DNA of 15,552 nt from Promethearchaeota archaeon (GTDB lineage: Archaea; Asgardarchaeota; Lokiarchaeia; Sigynarchaeales; SOKP01): positions 1 to 15,552 of the forward strand of contig JAGXNR010000065.1 of assembly GCA_019894875.1 (NCBI GenBank), read 5' to 3'. Below, piece after piece: positions 6,819-14,088 of the stretch. The first letter of the stretch is position 1. Every line of letters begins with the position of its first letter. The position numbers and the translations under genes are program-made. The notes beneath the pieces are model-generated. The model saw only the letters and a list, made by a program, of their open reading frames with translations. It searched no databases and was not told the DNA's origin.

Positions 6819-8516
6819 ATGATATATCAAGAATATTTAACTATTATAGCAGTCATTCCGAGCATTATCCTAAATTCAATTATAACATTGATAATTGGAA
6901 TGTTTATTATTAGATGGTATGCGAAAATTCTAGATTGGAATAAATCATTATTTTCAGCTTTCAGTATAAGTTTTATCTGGTTTTTTATTGACATAAATCT
7001 TGGAATTGTCTTTTACTTTTTCTTTGGTAACAATTTAATTATGGATATTTCTATAGCTGTAATTGACATTTTTACTGGAGTTATAATCGTTATGAAAGTA
7101 TACGATAAGGATTTTAAAAAATCTTTAATATTTTCTTCTATTAGCCGAATCTTTTTCTTCGTGATATCAATTATAACGATTATCTTTTTCGAAGTTGTTT
7201 CTATACTTCAAATCGATAATGATGATTTATTTTTAAGTAATTTGATGTATATTGTCTCTATTATAATCATTCTTGGCGGGATGACATTTTTCGTACAATG
7301 GGGGAATAAAATTCAATTAGTTAACAGGGTTAAGTTGATTTTTCTTATCAGTATTATCCCGGGTTTTAGTTATTTAACCTATACATTTTTAAATCAACTT
7401 GAAGAATTTTCAAACAATATTAGCTTGAATTTATTAATAGCTCTTATAAGTTCAATAATAGCTGCTATCATAGGAAAAAGAATTGCTTATAAATCCATAT
7501 CAATCCAAAAAATTAGAAATATAATTAATATAGAAAAGGGGAAATCCCTACTCCAAGTTAAAAATCTAAAAGTATATTATCCCCTTCTTGGAGGAATTCT
7601 TAAAAAGCAGATAGGAGTTGTAAAAGCTATTGACGGTATCTCTTTTGAGATAAAAACGGGTGAAACATTAGGATTAGTTGGGGAAAGTGGATGCGGTAAA
7701 ACAACTGTTGCAAAAGCAATTTTGGGTCTACTTGAAAAAGAGGAAGGAGATATTTTATTTCGTGATAAGCAAATCCCTACTAATTATTCCTCTTTTTTAA
7801 GACAAAAAATTCAGATTATTTTCCAAGACCCCGATGCGTCATTGAATCCCCGAATGAAAGTGGTTGACATCATCGCAGAGCCTCTTAAAAATTTAATGGG
7901 TATTACTAAAAAATCTGAAATCAGAAAACATGTCTTAAAATTAATGGAAGAAGTTTCTTTAAAACGAGAACATTTGGACCGTTACCCTCATGAGTTTTCA
8001 GGCGGGCAAAAACAAAGAATTATTATCGCAAGAGCACTTGCGTGTAATCCAGAGCTTATTATCCTAGATGAACCTACATCAGCTCTTGATGTGTCTGTAC
8101 AAGCACAAATCCTTAACCTGCTTAAAACTTTGCAGAAAACCTATGGTTATGGTTATTTATTTATAACTCATAATTTATCTGTTATAAACCATATTGCTGA
8201 CAGAATCGCTGTCATGTATCTCGGTCGTTTTGTTGAGATTGGAAACACTAATCAGATTTTCTCAAACCCTACTCATCCATACTCCCAAGCTCTTCTTAAT
8301 TCACGAATTGAAATTGATCCCTATAACCAAGATATTAGTTTTGTAATCGAAGGGGAAGTTCCAAGCCCAATCAACCCTCCTCCTGGATGTACTTTCAATC
8401 CACGCTGTTCTTCAGATGCTAAAACAAAAGAATGTGAATTTAAAGTTCCCCCTATGATAGAAATTGAGAAAAATCATTTTATATGGTGTAATAAACCGTC
8501 ACAATCTAAAAAATGA
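6819..8516 (+). CDS. Dpp/Opp-type ABC transporter ATPase (DppF-like) fused to an N-terminal multi-helix membrane domain
   Basis: The second ATPase begins 2 bases after the first one's stop, so the two are translationally linked. ATPase motifs: Walker A GESGCGKT (288-295), Q336, signature FSGGQ (393-397), Walker B LIILDEP (413-419, catalytic E418), H451 in THNL. DppF proteins usually have THDL here, so N452 is a small deviation. The tail has HPYSQALL (486-493) and cysteines C524, C530, C539 and C557, the usual four of the possible iron-sulfur site. The PLLGGILKK segment near 255-263 is the DppF-type insertion. Residues 1-225 hold about seven hydrophobic helices (about 8-31, 43-69, 76-93, 108-130, 138-160, 170-190, 203-219), absent from normal DppF of about 320 residues. 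I see no clear sequence likeness to the membrane part of the first ATPase. The stop codon touches that of the convergent sulfatase gene. Confidence 0.93.
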   Translation: MIYQEYLTIIAVIPSIILNSIITLIIGMFIIRWYAKILDWNKSLFSAFSISFIWFFIDINLGIVFYFFFGNNLIMDISIAVIDIFTGVIIVMKVYDKDFKKSLIFSSISRIFFFVISIITIIFFEVVSILQIDNDDLFLSNLMYIVSIIIILGGMTFFVQWGNKIQLVNRVKLIFLISIIPGFSYLTYTFLNQLEEFSNNISLNLLIALISSIIAAIIGKRIAYKSISIQKIRNIINIEKGKSLLQVKNLKVYYPLLGGILKKQIGVVKAIDGISFEIKTGETLGLVGESGCGKTTVAKAILGLLEKEEGDILFRDKQIPTNYSSFLRQKIQIIFQDPDASLNPRMKVVDIIAEPLKNLMGITKKSEIRKHVLKLMEEVSLKREHLDRYPHEFSGGQKQRIIIARALACNPELIILDEPTSALDVSVQAQILNLLKTLQKTYGYGYLFITHNLSVINHIADRIAVMYLGRFVEIGNTNQIFSNPTHPYSQALLNSRIEIDPYNQDISFVIEGEVPSPINPPPGCTFNPRCSSDAKTKECEFKVPPMIEIEKNHFIWCNKPSQSKK

Positions 8517-8538
8517 TTATTTTCCCTTTTCTTTCACA
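8517..8538 (+). terminator. T-rich stretch likely ending the importer transcript
   Basis: Immediately after the last ABC stop codon the plus strand is very T-rich (TTATTTTCCC then TTTTCTTTC). Archaeal RNA polymerase stops on such T-rich tracts without a hairpin. This tract lies inside the C-terminal codons of the convergent sulfatase, so the transcripts must overlap. Confidence 0.35.
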
Positions 8539-10307
8539 AATTGAATTAGGTTTTCAAGAAAAATCATAATATTCTCTGGAATGATTCTTCTAAATATTTT
8601 GATTACAAAATCTTCGTCAATTTCAGTTATTTTTTTATTAATAATTTCTTTTTTGAATTCCGTTAAAACTTGACTCTGCATAATTGTTGGTGTTACCGAT
8701 AAAAATGTGTAATACATGCTTTTTCCTTTATTTCGCCAAACAATCTCAGTATCACCAATCTTATCTTGAATCCCTTCCCGCTGCTCTTCTAAATTTAAAT
8801 GCAATTTTTTTACATTTCCATCAATAGGAATTCCTAATCGGTCATATTGCTCAATAGGTGCATCATTATCTTTCATTAATTCAACCAGGACTCTTATCAT
8901 TCGCGTTTCAATATCAAGATCAATAATAGGATTTTCTTGAGTAGGATCTTTCTTAAGATCAAAAAGGAGTGACCCAAAAATATACGGATAGACAACAATA
9001 TTTCTTACAATCTTCAACATTTTACAACCTTTTGAAAAATTAAAAGGCTCAGATAAGTCCATTCCTTTTAGTTCATTTATAGAAAAAAAATCTTGCATGT
9101 GTGTTGGCATGAGTGTATAGTTAAACATTGGTTTATTTAAAGGATTCGCAGGACCTCTCATATAAATGTAATTTCCATCTGTTACATTCACATGTCCACT
9201 ATGAATACCAAAAAGAGCTGCACTTCTTACATTAATATCGTTGTTAATTGTGTCTTTTAAAACTTTCCCTTGCATGTCTTTCGTTGGTTTAATTCCGAAG
9301 AATTCTAAAATTGTTGGACAATAATCAATAGTCTGTACAAGAGCTTTTCTTCTCTCATTCTTTTTAGCAGATCTCGGATCCCATATAAATAAAGGAATAT
9401 GAGCAATTTCATTATAAATTGGTTGCACCATTTTAGCCCACCACCCTTTTTCCCCTAAAAGAAAACCGTGATCAGTAGTAACAATTAGCATTGTATCTTT
9501 CCACATGTCCTTCTCATCCATTATATCCAATACTTTTCCTATATAATGATCACACATGCTAACTGAAGCAGCATATTCTTTACGACAATGTTCAACTTGT
9601 TCTGAAGTTTCAGTTACCAAACCATAATTCGGCCAATCAAAGTGGGGTCCTTCATAATTATCCTTATATAAATCCTTATACTTCTGTGGTGTGAAGAAAG
9701 GTTCATGGGGATCAAATGTTTCAATTTGGAGAAACCAATTATCTTCCTCAAAATTAGTCTCGATAAATTCCAATCCTTTTTCAAAAGTGACTGCTTGAGG
9801 CATATTCTCCTCTTTTTGCAGATATTTTCTATTCACCCAATCTTGACGCCAGCTATAACTTAAATTCTCTCTCATATTACTAACATGCCCAGGAATTTCA
9901 GGATCTCTTACTTCACCTTTCCAGGGATCCCCTTCGTGCCCACGAATAATTTCCCAAGAATTATATTGAGTATGGTATGTTGCACCCCCGTCTTCCCAAT
10001 AATGATAATGATCACTAACAAGATGACTATATACTCTATTTTTTTTTAAAATTTTTGGCATTGAATCATCAAAAGGTTCTATAGGGCCCCAACTTCTATG
10101 CAAAAAATTATAGCGCCCTGTGTGAAGTTCCCTTCTAGCTGGAATGCAAGGAAGACTTCCAGCAAAACAATTATCAAAAATAACTGTCTTTTCAGCAAGT
10201 CTCTTAAAATTTGGTGCATGGACCCAATCACAGCCGTAAGGCGGTAGAAAATGCCTATTTAAAGTATCATACAAAATCAGAATTACTTTCATGATTTTCT
10301 CACTCAT
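8517..10307 (-). CDS. Sulfatase (Cys-type, formylglycine-dependent, alkaline-phosphatase superfamily), cytoplasmic
   Basis: A type I sulfatase of 596 residues. The active-site motif C-I-P-A-R (C54, P56, R58), followed by RELHTGRY, is the CxPxR signal for converting the cysteine to formylglycine. Metal-site residues of the fold are visible: D14 in LILYDTLN near the start and D279-H280 in TTDHGFLLGEKGW. FDPHEPFFTP (198-207) is typical of the family. It would hydrolyse sulfate esters, but the substrate (sulfated sugar, alkyl sulfate or other) is not predictable. There is no signal peptide or membrane helix, so it should be cytoplasmic. The ATG at 10307 has no Shine-Dalgarno. The ATG at 10292 (M6) gives the more usual start MKVILILYDT and has a weak GTGAG before it, so either is possible. 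It lies 80 bases downstream of the AOR on the same strand. No maturation enzyme (FGE or anaerobic radical-SAM maturase) is in the window. Confidence 0.9.
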   Translation of the reverse strand: MSEKIMKVILILYDTLNRHFLPPYGCDWVHAPNFKRLAEKTVIFDNCFAGSLPCIPARRELHTGRYNFLHRSWGPIEPFDDSMPKILKKNRVYSHLVSDHYHYWEDGGATYHTQYNSWEIIRGHEGDPWKGEVRDPEIPGHVSNMRENLSYSWRQDWVNRKYLQKEENMPQAVTFEKGLEFIETNFEEDNWFLQIETFDPHEPFFTPQKYKDLYKDNYEGPHFDWPNYGLVTETSEQVEHCRKEYAASVSMCDHYIGKVLDIMDEKDMWKDTMLIVTTDHGFLLGEKGWWAKMVQPIYNEIAHIPLFIWDPRSAKKNERRKALVQTIDYCPTILEFFGIKPTKDMQGKVLKDTINNDINVRSAALFGIHSGHVNVTDGNYIYMRGPANPLNKPMFNYTLMPTHMQDFFSINELKGMDLSEPFNFSKGCKMLKIVRNIVVYPYIFGSLLFDLKKDPTQENPIIDLDIETRMIRVLVELMKDNDAPIEQYDRLGIPIDGNVKKLHLNLEEQREGIQDKIGDTEIVWRNKGKSMYYTFLSVTPTIMQSQVLTEFKKEIINKKITEIDEDFVIKIFRRIIPENIMIFLENLIQFVKEKGK

Positions 10308-10343
10308 ATATTAGATTCATAGCAAAACATATTACTATTTGGT

Positions 10344-10358
10344 TTAGAATTTTTCTAA
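10344..10358. repeat. Inverted repeat TTAGAA-TTT-TTCTAA between AOR and sulfatase genes
   Basis: Two perfect 6-base arms with a 3-base spacer lie in the 80-base gap between the AOR stop and the sulfatase start. A further TTAGAA half-site on the minus strand is at about 10372-10377. It could be an operator controlling the sulfatase apart from the AOR, or a weak hairpin. The arms are AT-rich, so chance is possible. Confidence 0.25.
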
Positions 10359-10374
10359 TAGATCAAGTATATTC

Positions 10375-10390
10375 TAAGATCTTTATCTTA
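10375..10390. repeat. Short hairpin TAAGAT-CTTT-ATCTTA at the AOR stop codon
   Basis: Perfect 6-base arms with a 4-base loop; the AOR stop codon (10388-10390) forms one end. On the minus strand no T-run follows, so it is not a classical terminator. It might stabilise the AOR message end or act as an operator for the sulfatase. Confidence 0.2.
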
Positions 10391-12220
10391 TTTGTACAAA
10401 TCTTGAGCTACATTGTTTAAGCCTAGTTCAATTAATACCTCTTTGGAAGGTTTACCCGTTTCCCAATCCCATTTACGGTATTGATAATATTCTCTAAGAA
10501 GATAATCCATATTAGGTACGCTTCCTGATGTACTGCCTTCATTTAAGGATTTCAAACAGATTTTTGGTAATCTGTCTTCTTCTCTGGTTAAACCAAGTTT
10601 ATTGCTAATAGCTCTTTTTATATTGATTGATCTATCTCCTATATTAAGTAAAGAATCAGAGTCTACATTCCAACCAGTAATAGCATTTAATATATCGCAA
10701 ATTTTTGTAACAGTAAATGGCGCAAATTTGCAAAGAGTCAAGGCATCAAAAAGATCTCTAAAACTCTGAAATTTAGCAGCATTTTCAGCTTTTCCTATTG
10801 AAGATAAACGATCACCCGGCATAATCTTAAATTCTGGAACTGCACCACCTAAGTCTACATTATAGTAATCTCCTTTTAGATGACATGCACCTCGTGGGTT
10901 TGTAGCATAGGATATTGCTAATCCGTGAAATGCCCTCCCATCATGAAGCGGCATTTCTAGACCCTTTATTTGGGCTGCTTCATCTACATCACGTCCTAAT
11001 TTTAGAGCCATTGCTTTTGTTCCTTGGGAAAGTAAATTTCCAATACCTTCTTGATTAACAATCATATCAACTAATTTAACGATCGTTTCCCCATCGCCCC
11101 ATTTTAATTCCATATTAGCCTCTTCTTTAGAGAGTGCTCCAATATCATAAAGATACATGGCGTATGCAATGGATACTCCAGTTGATATTGTATCAAGACC
11201 ATGCAAATTACATAGATGATTTGCTGTGATAATGGAATCAAAATCAAAATTCATGCATAAAGACCCAAAAGCACCTACCGTCTCATATTCAGGTCCATCA
11301 ATAATTTTAAAATCATTATTAAAATCTTTAATTACACGACCGCATCCAATGGGACATCCCAAACAAGCACTATTTTCTACTATATAATTCTGTCTTAATG
11401 CGTGACCAGTAAGTTTTTGTACCGGAAATACGTTTTTCTGATAATATTTAGCAGGAACATCTCCTAAAGTCATGCCCATATCCATGTATAATAGAGTACC
11501 ATATTCACGATAAGCTAATGAAAGAAAATTACCATCGATCACAGTTGCCATTTCTTTGGCTAATACTTTTACTTTCTCACCGTCAGCTAACGCTGCCTTC
11601 AGATTACCGGCTACAGCCACTGCTTTTAAGTTTTTTGAACCCATCAATGCCCCAAATCCACATCGTCCTGCTGCCCTCCCATTGTCGTTTATTATTCCTG
11701 CATATCTTATCTTTCTTTCCCCTGCCAACCCAATGCTGGCTACACTTATAACTTTTTGTTCTAACTCATCTTTAATTAACTTCTGCGTTTCATAACAATT
11801 TTTACCCCAAAGATGTGAAGCGTTTTTTATTTCTGCAACTCCATTATTTATATATAAATAAATTGGACGATCTGCCTTGCCTATGATGAAAATTCCATCA
11901 TATCCACAACCTTTCAACAGAAATGGGAAAATTCCACCACTGGATGCTTCGCCCCAGTAACCTGTCAACGGTGAAATACCGCTAACCGTATATCGACTAA
12001 CCATTGGAATTGATGTGCCTGTGAAAGGACCAGTAGAGAAAACTAATGGATTATTTGGACCTAATGGGTCTATACCATCTTCTATGTGGTTATAAATCAA
12101 TTTCGCAGCTAAAGCTGATCCACCAATAAAATTCTTTAGATCATCCTCGGAAAGAGGAATCTCTTGAGTTTTTAAATTATTTAGATTAACTTCAAGGAAT
12201 TTACCATGATAACCTTTCAA
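10388..12220 (-). CDS. Tungsten-dependent aldehyde:ferredoxin oxidoreductase (AOR family)
   Basis: The 610 residues are close to the length of Pyrococcus furiosus AOR (605). The N-terminal MKGYHGKFLEVNLN is the family start. Cluster-binding cysteines are C286, C289, C293 (ACLGCPIGCGR) and C497 (TLCKF), nearly the same positions as in the Pyrococcus enzyme (288, 291, 295, 494). GLDTISTG (341-348) is conserved, and E313 and H447 match the residues near tungsten in that structure. The enzyme oxidises aldehydes to carboxylates with ferredoxin, or the reverse, in the cytoplasm, using a bis-pyranopterin tungsten cofactor. The start is TTG, fixed by a strong AAAGGAGGT 7 bases upstream and by the family N-terminus. 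It follows the iron-ADH by 14 bases, so the pair is an operon that can link an alcohol and its acid. Which AOR subfamily it belongs to is not clear by eye. Confidence 0.94.
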   Translation of the reverse strand: MKGYHGKFLEVNLNNLKTQEIPLSEDDLKNFIGGSALAAKLIYNHIEDGIDPLGPNNPLVFSTGPFTGTSIPMVSRYTVSGISPLTGYWGEASSGGIFPFLLKGCGYDGIFIIGKADRPIYLYINNGVAEIKNASHLWGKNCYETQKLIKDELEQKVISVASIGLAGERKIRYAGIINDNGRAAGRCGFGALMGSKNLKAVAVAGNLKAALADGEKVKVLAKEMATVIDGNFLSLAYREYGTLLYMDMGMTLGDVPAKYYQKNVFPVQKLTGHALRQNYIVENSACLGCPIGCGRVIKDFNNDFKIIDGPEYETVGAFGSLCMNFDFDSIITANHLCNLHGLDTISTGVSIAYAMYLYDIGALSKEEANMELKWGDGETIVKLVDMIVNQEGIGNLLSQGTKAMALKLGRDVDEAAQIKGLEMPLHDGRAFHGLAISYATNPRGACHLKGDYYNVDLGGAVPEFKIMPGDRLSSIGKAENAAKFQSFRDLFDALTLCKFAPFTVTKICDILNAITGWNVDSDSLLNIGDRSINIKRAISNKLGLTREEDRLPKICLKSLNEGSTSGSVPNMDYLLREYYQYRKWDWETGKPSKEVLIELGLNNVAQDLYK

Positions 12221-12227
12221 TATTTTA

Positions 12228-12236
12228 ACCTCCTTT
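12228..12236 (-). promoter_or_regulatory. Strong Shine-Dalgarno AAAGGAGGT that fixes the TTG start of the AOR
   Basis: Read on the minus strand, AAAGGAGGT ends 7 bases before the TTG at 12220 and overlaps the last two bases of the ADH stop codon (12237-12235). This is the best ribosome site in the window. It suggests coupled translation of ADH and AOR and compensates for the weaker TTG initiator. Confidence 0.75.
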
Positions 12237-13503
12237 AAAAATCTATATCTTTACCCTCAAAAGTATATCGAAATATTTTTTTACATTGATCGATTGTAAT
12301 TGGGCGAGGGCTGAAGATTGAATCAATATCCTCATATGTAAAAAGCGCAAGTTTTTCCATATTCTTTTCTAAATTCTCTTCGGATATGTCTAAATCTTTT
12401 AAATTCAACGGAACATCTAATTCTTCGAATAACGTTCTTACTTTAACCATGAGCCCGTTAAAACGCTCTTTCTTGGTTTTACCTTCTATTTTTAGGGTAT
12501 CGCAAATTTCTAGGTATTTATCCGAAACTTTTTGATAGAATTGAAAAACAGATGGAATAAAAATCCCAACGGCAAGACCGTGATGGATGTGAAATAGTGA
12601 TCCCAAGGAGTGCCCAAAACTATGAGTCAATGCAGCGCCACTCGTTTGAATTCCTATACCTGCCAAACTTGAAGCAACAAGCATTCGAAATCTGGCTTCC
12701 CTATCCTTACCATTATGATATGCTCGTGGTAAAAATTTAAAAACCATCTTGATAGCCGAAAGGCATATTGCATCAGAAATTTCACTAGCTGACGGAGACA
12801 TCATGGCATCCATTGCATGAGAAAGAACATCTAAGCCTGTTCCAACTGTAAGCTTAGGTGGCATGGTCATTGTAAATTCAGGGACTAATATTGCAAAATC
12901 AGGTAAAAGATCAGCATTTCCTATTGGTATTTTTCGATTGTCTTCTGTATCATGAAATACAGCCATACTGGTGCATTCTGAGCCTGTACCGCTTGTAGTG
13001 GGAATGGCTGCGAATAATGCTTTTTTTCTTAATCCCAAAGATTCAAAAGGTCCAAGTAACCTTAAGTCCGTTATATCAGGTCGTTCGTAATATATCCAAG
13101 CTCCTTTAGCTCCATCGATTATCGATCCACCACCCAAAGCGACTATAAGATCGGGATTAAATTGGTTCATAATTTCACTAGCTTCTTTAACATTACTCAA
13201 GGGCGCTTCTGGTAGAGCATTACTCCAAACTTGAGTTTCAAAACCACTATTTTCAAGAGCCTTGATTACCCTAAAGGAAAAACGCTTTGCAAAATCATCG
13301 GTGATAATAAATGCTCGTTTCTTTGAACATTTAGCTCCGATAAAATCAATAGGAGAAGAGCCGATACCCTTTCCTTTAGGAAGAGCATTAGGTCCCATAA
13401 AGATCTTTGGTGTATTAAAACTCGAACTTAAACCCCTCACAGCACTGGAAGCAGCTAATGGTAAAATTGCTTTCAATGCTGGATTATTGAACCAATATTT
13501 CAT
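12235..13503 (-). CDS. Iron-containing (type III) alcohol dehydrogenase
   Basis: A 422-residue group III dehydrogenase. The nucleotide-binding GGGSIIDGAKG is at 124-134 and TTSGTGSE at 169-176. The four metal ligands are D225, H229 (GLDVLSHAMDA), H294 (THSFGHSLG) and H308 (HIHHG), with the spacing seen in FucO-type enzymes (196, 200, 263, 277). It interconverts an alcohol and aldehyde or ketone with NAD(P), in the cytoplasm. Specificity inside this family cannot be read from the sequence. The start ATG at 13503 gives about 30 residues before the conserved PKIFMGPNALPKG; no Shine-Dalgarno is seen, and the next in-frame Met (M36) falls inside that conserved segment, so the long form is preferred. 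It is the promoter-proximal gene of a minus-strand group with the AOR (14 bases on) and then the sulfatase. Being next to an AOR suggests an alcohol-aldehyde-acid pair. Confidence 0.94.
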   Translation of the reverse strand: MKYWFNNPALKAILPLAASSAVRGLSSSFNTPKIFMGPNALPKGKGIGSSPIDFIGAKCSKKRAFIITDDFAKRFSFRVIKALENSGFETQVWSNALPEAPLSNVKEASEIMNQFNPDLIVALGGGSIIDGAKGAWIYYERPDITDLRLLGPFESLGLRKKALFAAIPTTSGTGSECTSMAVFHDTEDNRKIPIGNADLLPDFAILVPEFTMTMPPKLTVGTGLDVLSHAMDAMMSPSASEISDAICLSAIKMVFKFLPRAYHNGKDREARFRMLVASSLAGIGIQTSGAALTHSFGHSLGSLFHIHHGLAVGIFIPSVFQFYQKVSDKYLEICDTLKIEGKTKKERFNGLMVKVRTLFEELDVPLNLKDLDISEENLEKNMEKLALFTYEDIDSIFSPRPITIDQCKKIFRYTFEGKDIDF

Positions 13504-13540
13504 GATTTTAACTAAATTTTTTTATTGAATTTGTTTGAAA

Positions 13541-13552
13541 TTAATTTATAAT
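13541..13552 (-). promoter_or_regulatory. Candidate TATA box for the ADH-AOR operon
   Basis: On the minus strand this reads ATTATAAATT, centred about 44 bases before the ATG at 13503. Transcription would begin near 13520 with a leader of about 17 bases that lacks a Shine-Dalgarno. The 10-mer TTAATTTATA (plus strand, 13541-13550) recurs at 13611-13620 in the promoter of the divergent gene. Confidence 0.35.
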
Positions 13553-13610
13553 TAAAGGTTAAAAAAGATTTAGAAATAATCAGTACTAATTTTTTAAAAA
13601 TCAAAAAATC

Positions 13611-13622
13611 TTAATTTATAGA
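13611..13622 (+). promoter_or_regulatory. TATA box for the DUF202 gene, predicting a leaderless message
   Basis: TTAATTTATAGA is centred near 13617, about 25 bases before the ATG at 13642. With normal archaeal spacing, transcription starts at or next to the start codon. The bases before the ATG are a run of nine T (13627-13635) and AGCAAA, with no Shine-Dalgarno, which fits a leaderless transcript. Confidence 0.45.
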
Positions 13623-13641
13623 TACCTTTTTTTTTAGCAAA

Positions 13642-14019
13642 ATGATAGAAAAAAATATTGAAAGGGATATATTAGCTCGAATGCGCACATTGTTAGCCTT
13701 GGAAAGAAATTATTTAGCAGAGGAAAGAACCCATCTTGCTGAATTTAGGACGGGATTATCAATTTCTTTAATTGTAGTACCAATATCTCTGTTTTTTATC
13801 ACACTTGAAATTAATATATTATTATATCTCATATTTTGTGTATTTATGGGTACCATTTCTGTTTGGGGTATTTGGATGGTTTTTAGCTCCAATTCTAAAT
13901 TAATAAAAATAAAGAAAAGAATAAAAATAGAAAAATATCGTGAAAAGCAGATCTTCAATTCATCTGAAGTAATTCGAGAAATCTTTGATGATTGTATTGT
14001 ATTTGAGGATGATCATTAG
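13642..14019 (+). CDS. DUF202-family small membrane protein
   Basis: A 125-residue protein with the DUF202 pattern at about residues 18-40: LALERNYLAEERT followed by LAEFRTGLS, an Arg/Glu-rich amphipathic segment leading into the membrane. Two hydrophobic helices follow (about 39-55 and 58-82); DUF202 proteins commonly have two or three. A strongly basic helix (about 87-103, KLIKIKKRIKIEKYREK) and an acidic tail ending FEDDH complete it. The function of the family is unknown. The gene is divergent from the ADH and lies 69 bases before the GH3 gene on the same strand. A separate TATA-like box before GH3 suggests the two are not strictly one operon. I see no evidence tying it to the metabolic genes beyond position. 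Confidence 0.8.
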   Translation: MIEKNIERDILARMRTLLALERNYLAEERTHLAEFRTGLSISLIVVPISLFFITLEINILLYLIFCVFMGTISVWGIWMVFSSNSKLIKIKKRIKIEKYREKQIFNSSEVIREIFDDCIVFEDDH

Positions 14020-14021
14020 AA

Positions 14022-14032
14022 TTAATTATAAG
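14022..14032 (+). promoter_or_regulatory. Candidate TATA box of the GH3 gene
   Basis: TTAATTATAAG lies just after the DUF202 stop. It is centred near 14027 and predicts a start near 14053, giving a leader of about 35 bases. That leader includes AAGGT (14076-14080), 8 bases before the ATG at 14089. A leader with a ribosome site is consistent with a separate promoter. Confidence 0.35.
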
Positions 14033-14088
14033 TTGATTGTTTGCTTCTCTTAAATCGTTAAATTAAAAGTAGAAAAAGGTCGAATAAA

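Noticed and set aside
4855..8516. Chance that a frameshift or missed stop joined separate membrane and ATPase genes
   Set aside because: Both frames are uninterrupted and there is no ribosome site or well-placed ATG at the domain junctions. The same architecture appears twice in succession, which an error would not produce.
11518..11795. Two plus-strand open frames antisense to the AOR
   Set aside because: Both overlap a well-conserved part of the AOR and have no recognisable product.
13262..13528. Plus-strand open frame antisense to the ADH N-terminus
   Set aside because: Its frame mirrors the ADH codons and it would occupy the ADH promoter; no domain.
13710..13958. Minus-strand open frame inside the DUF202 gene
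   Set aside because: Antisense to the conserved DUF202 motif and helices.
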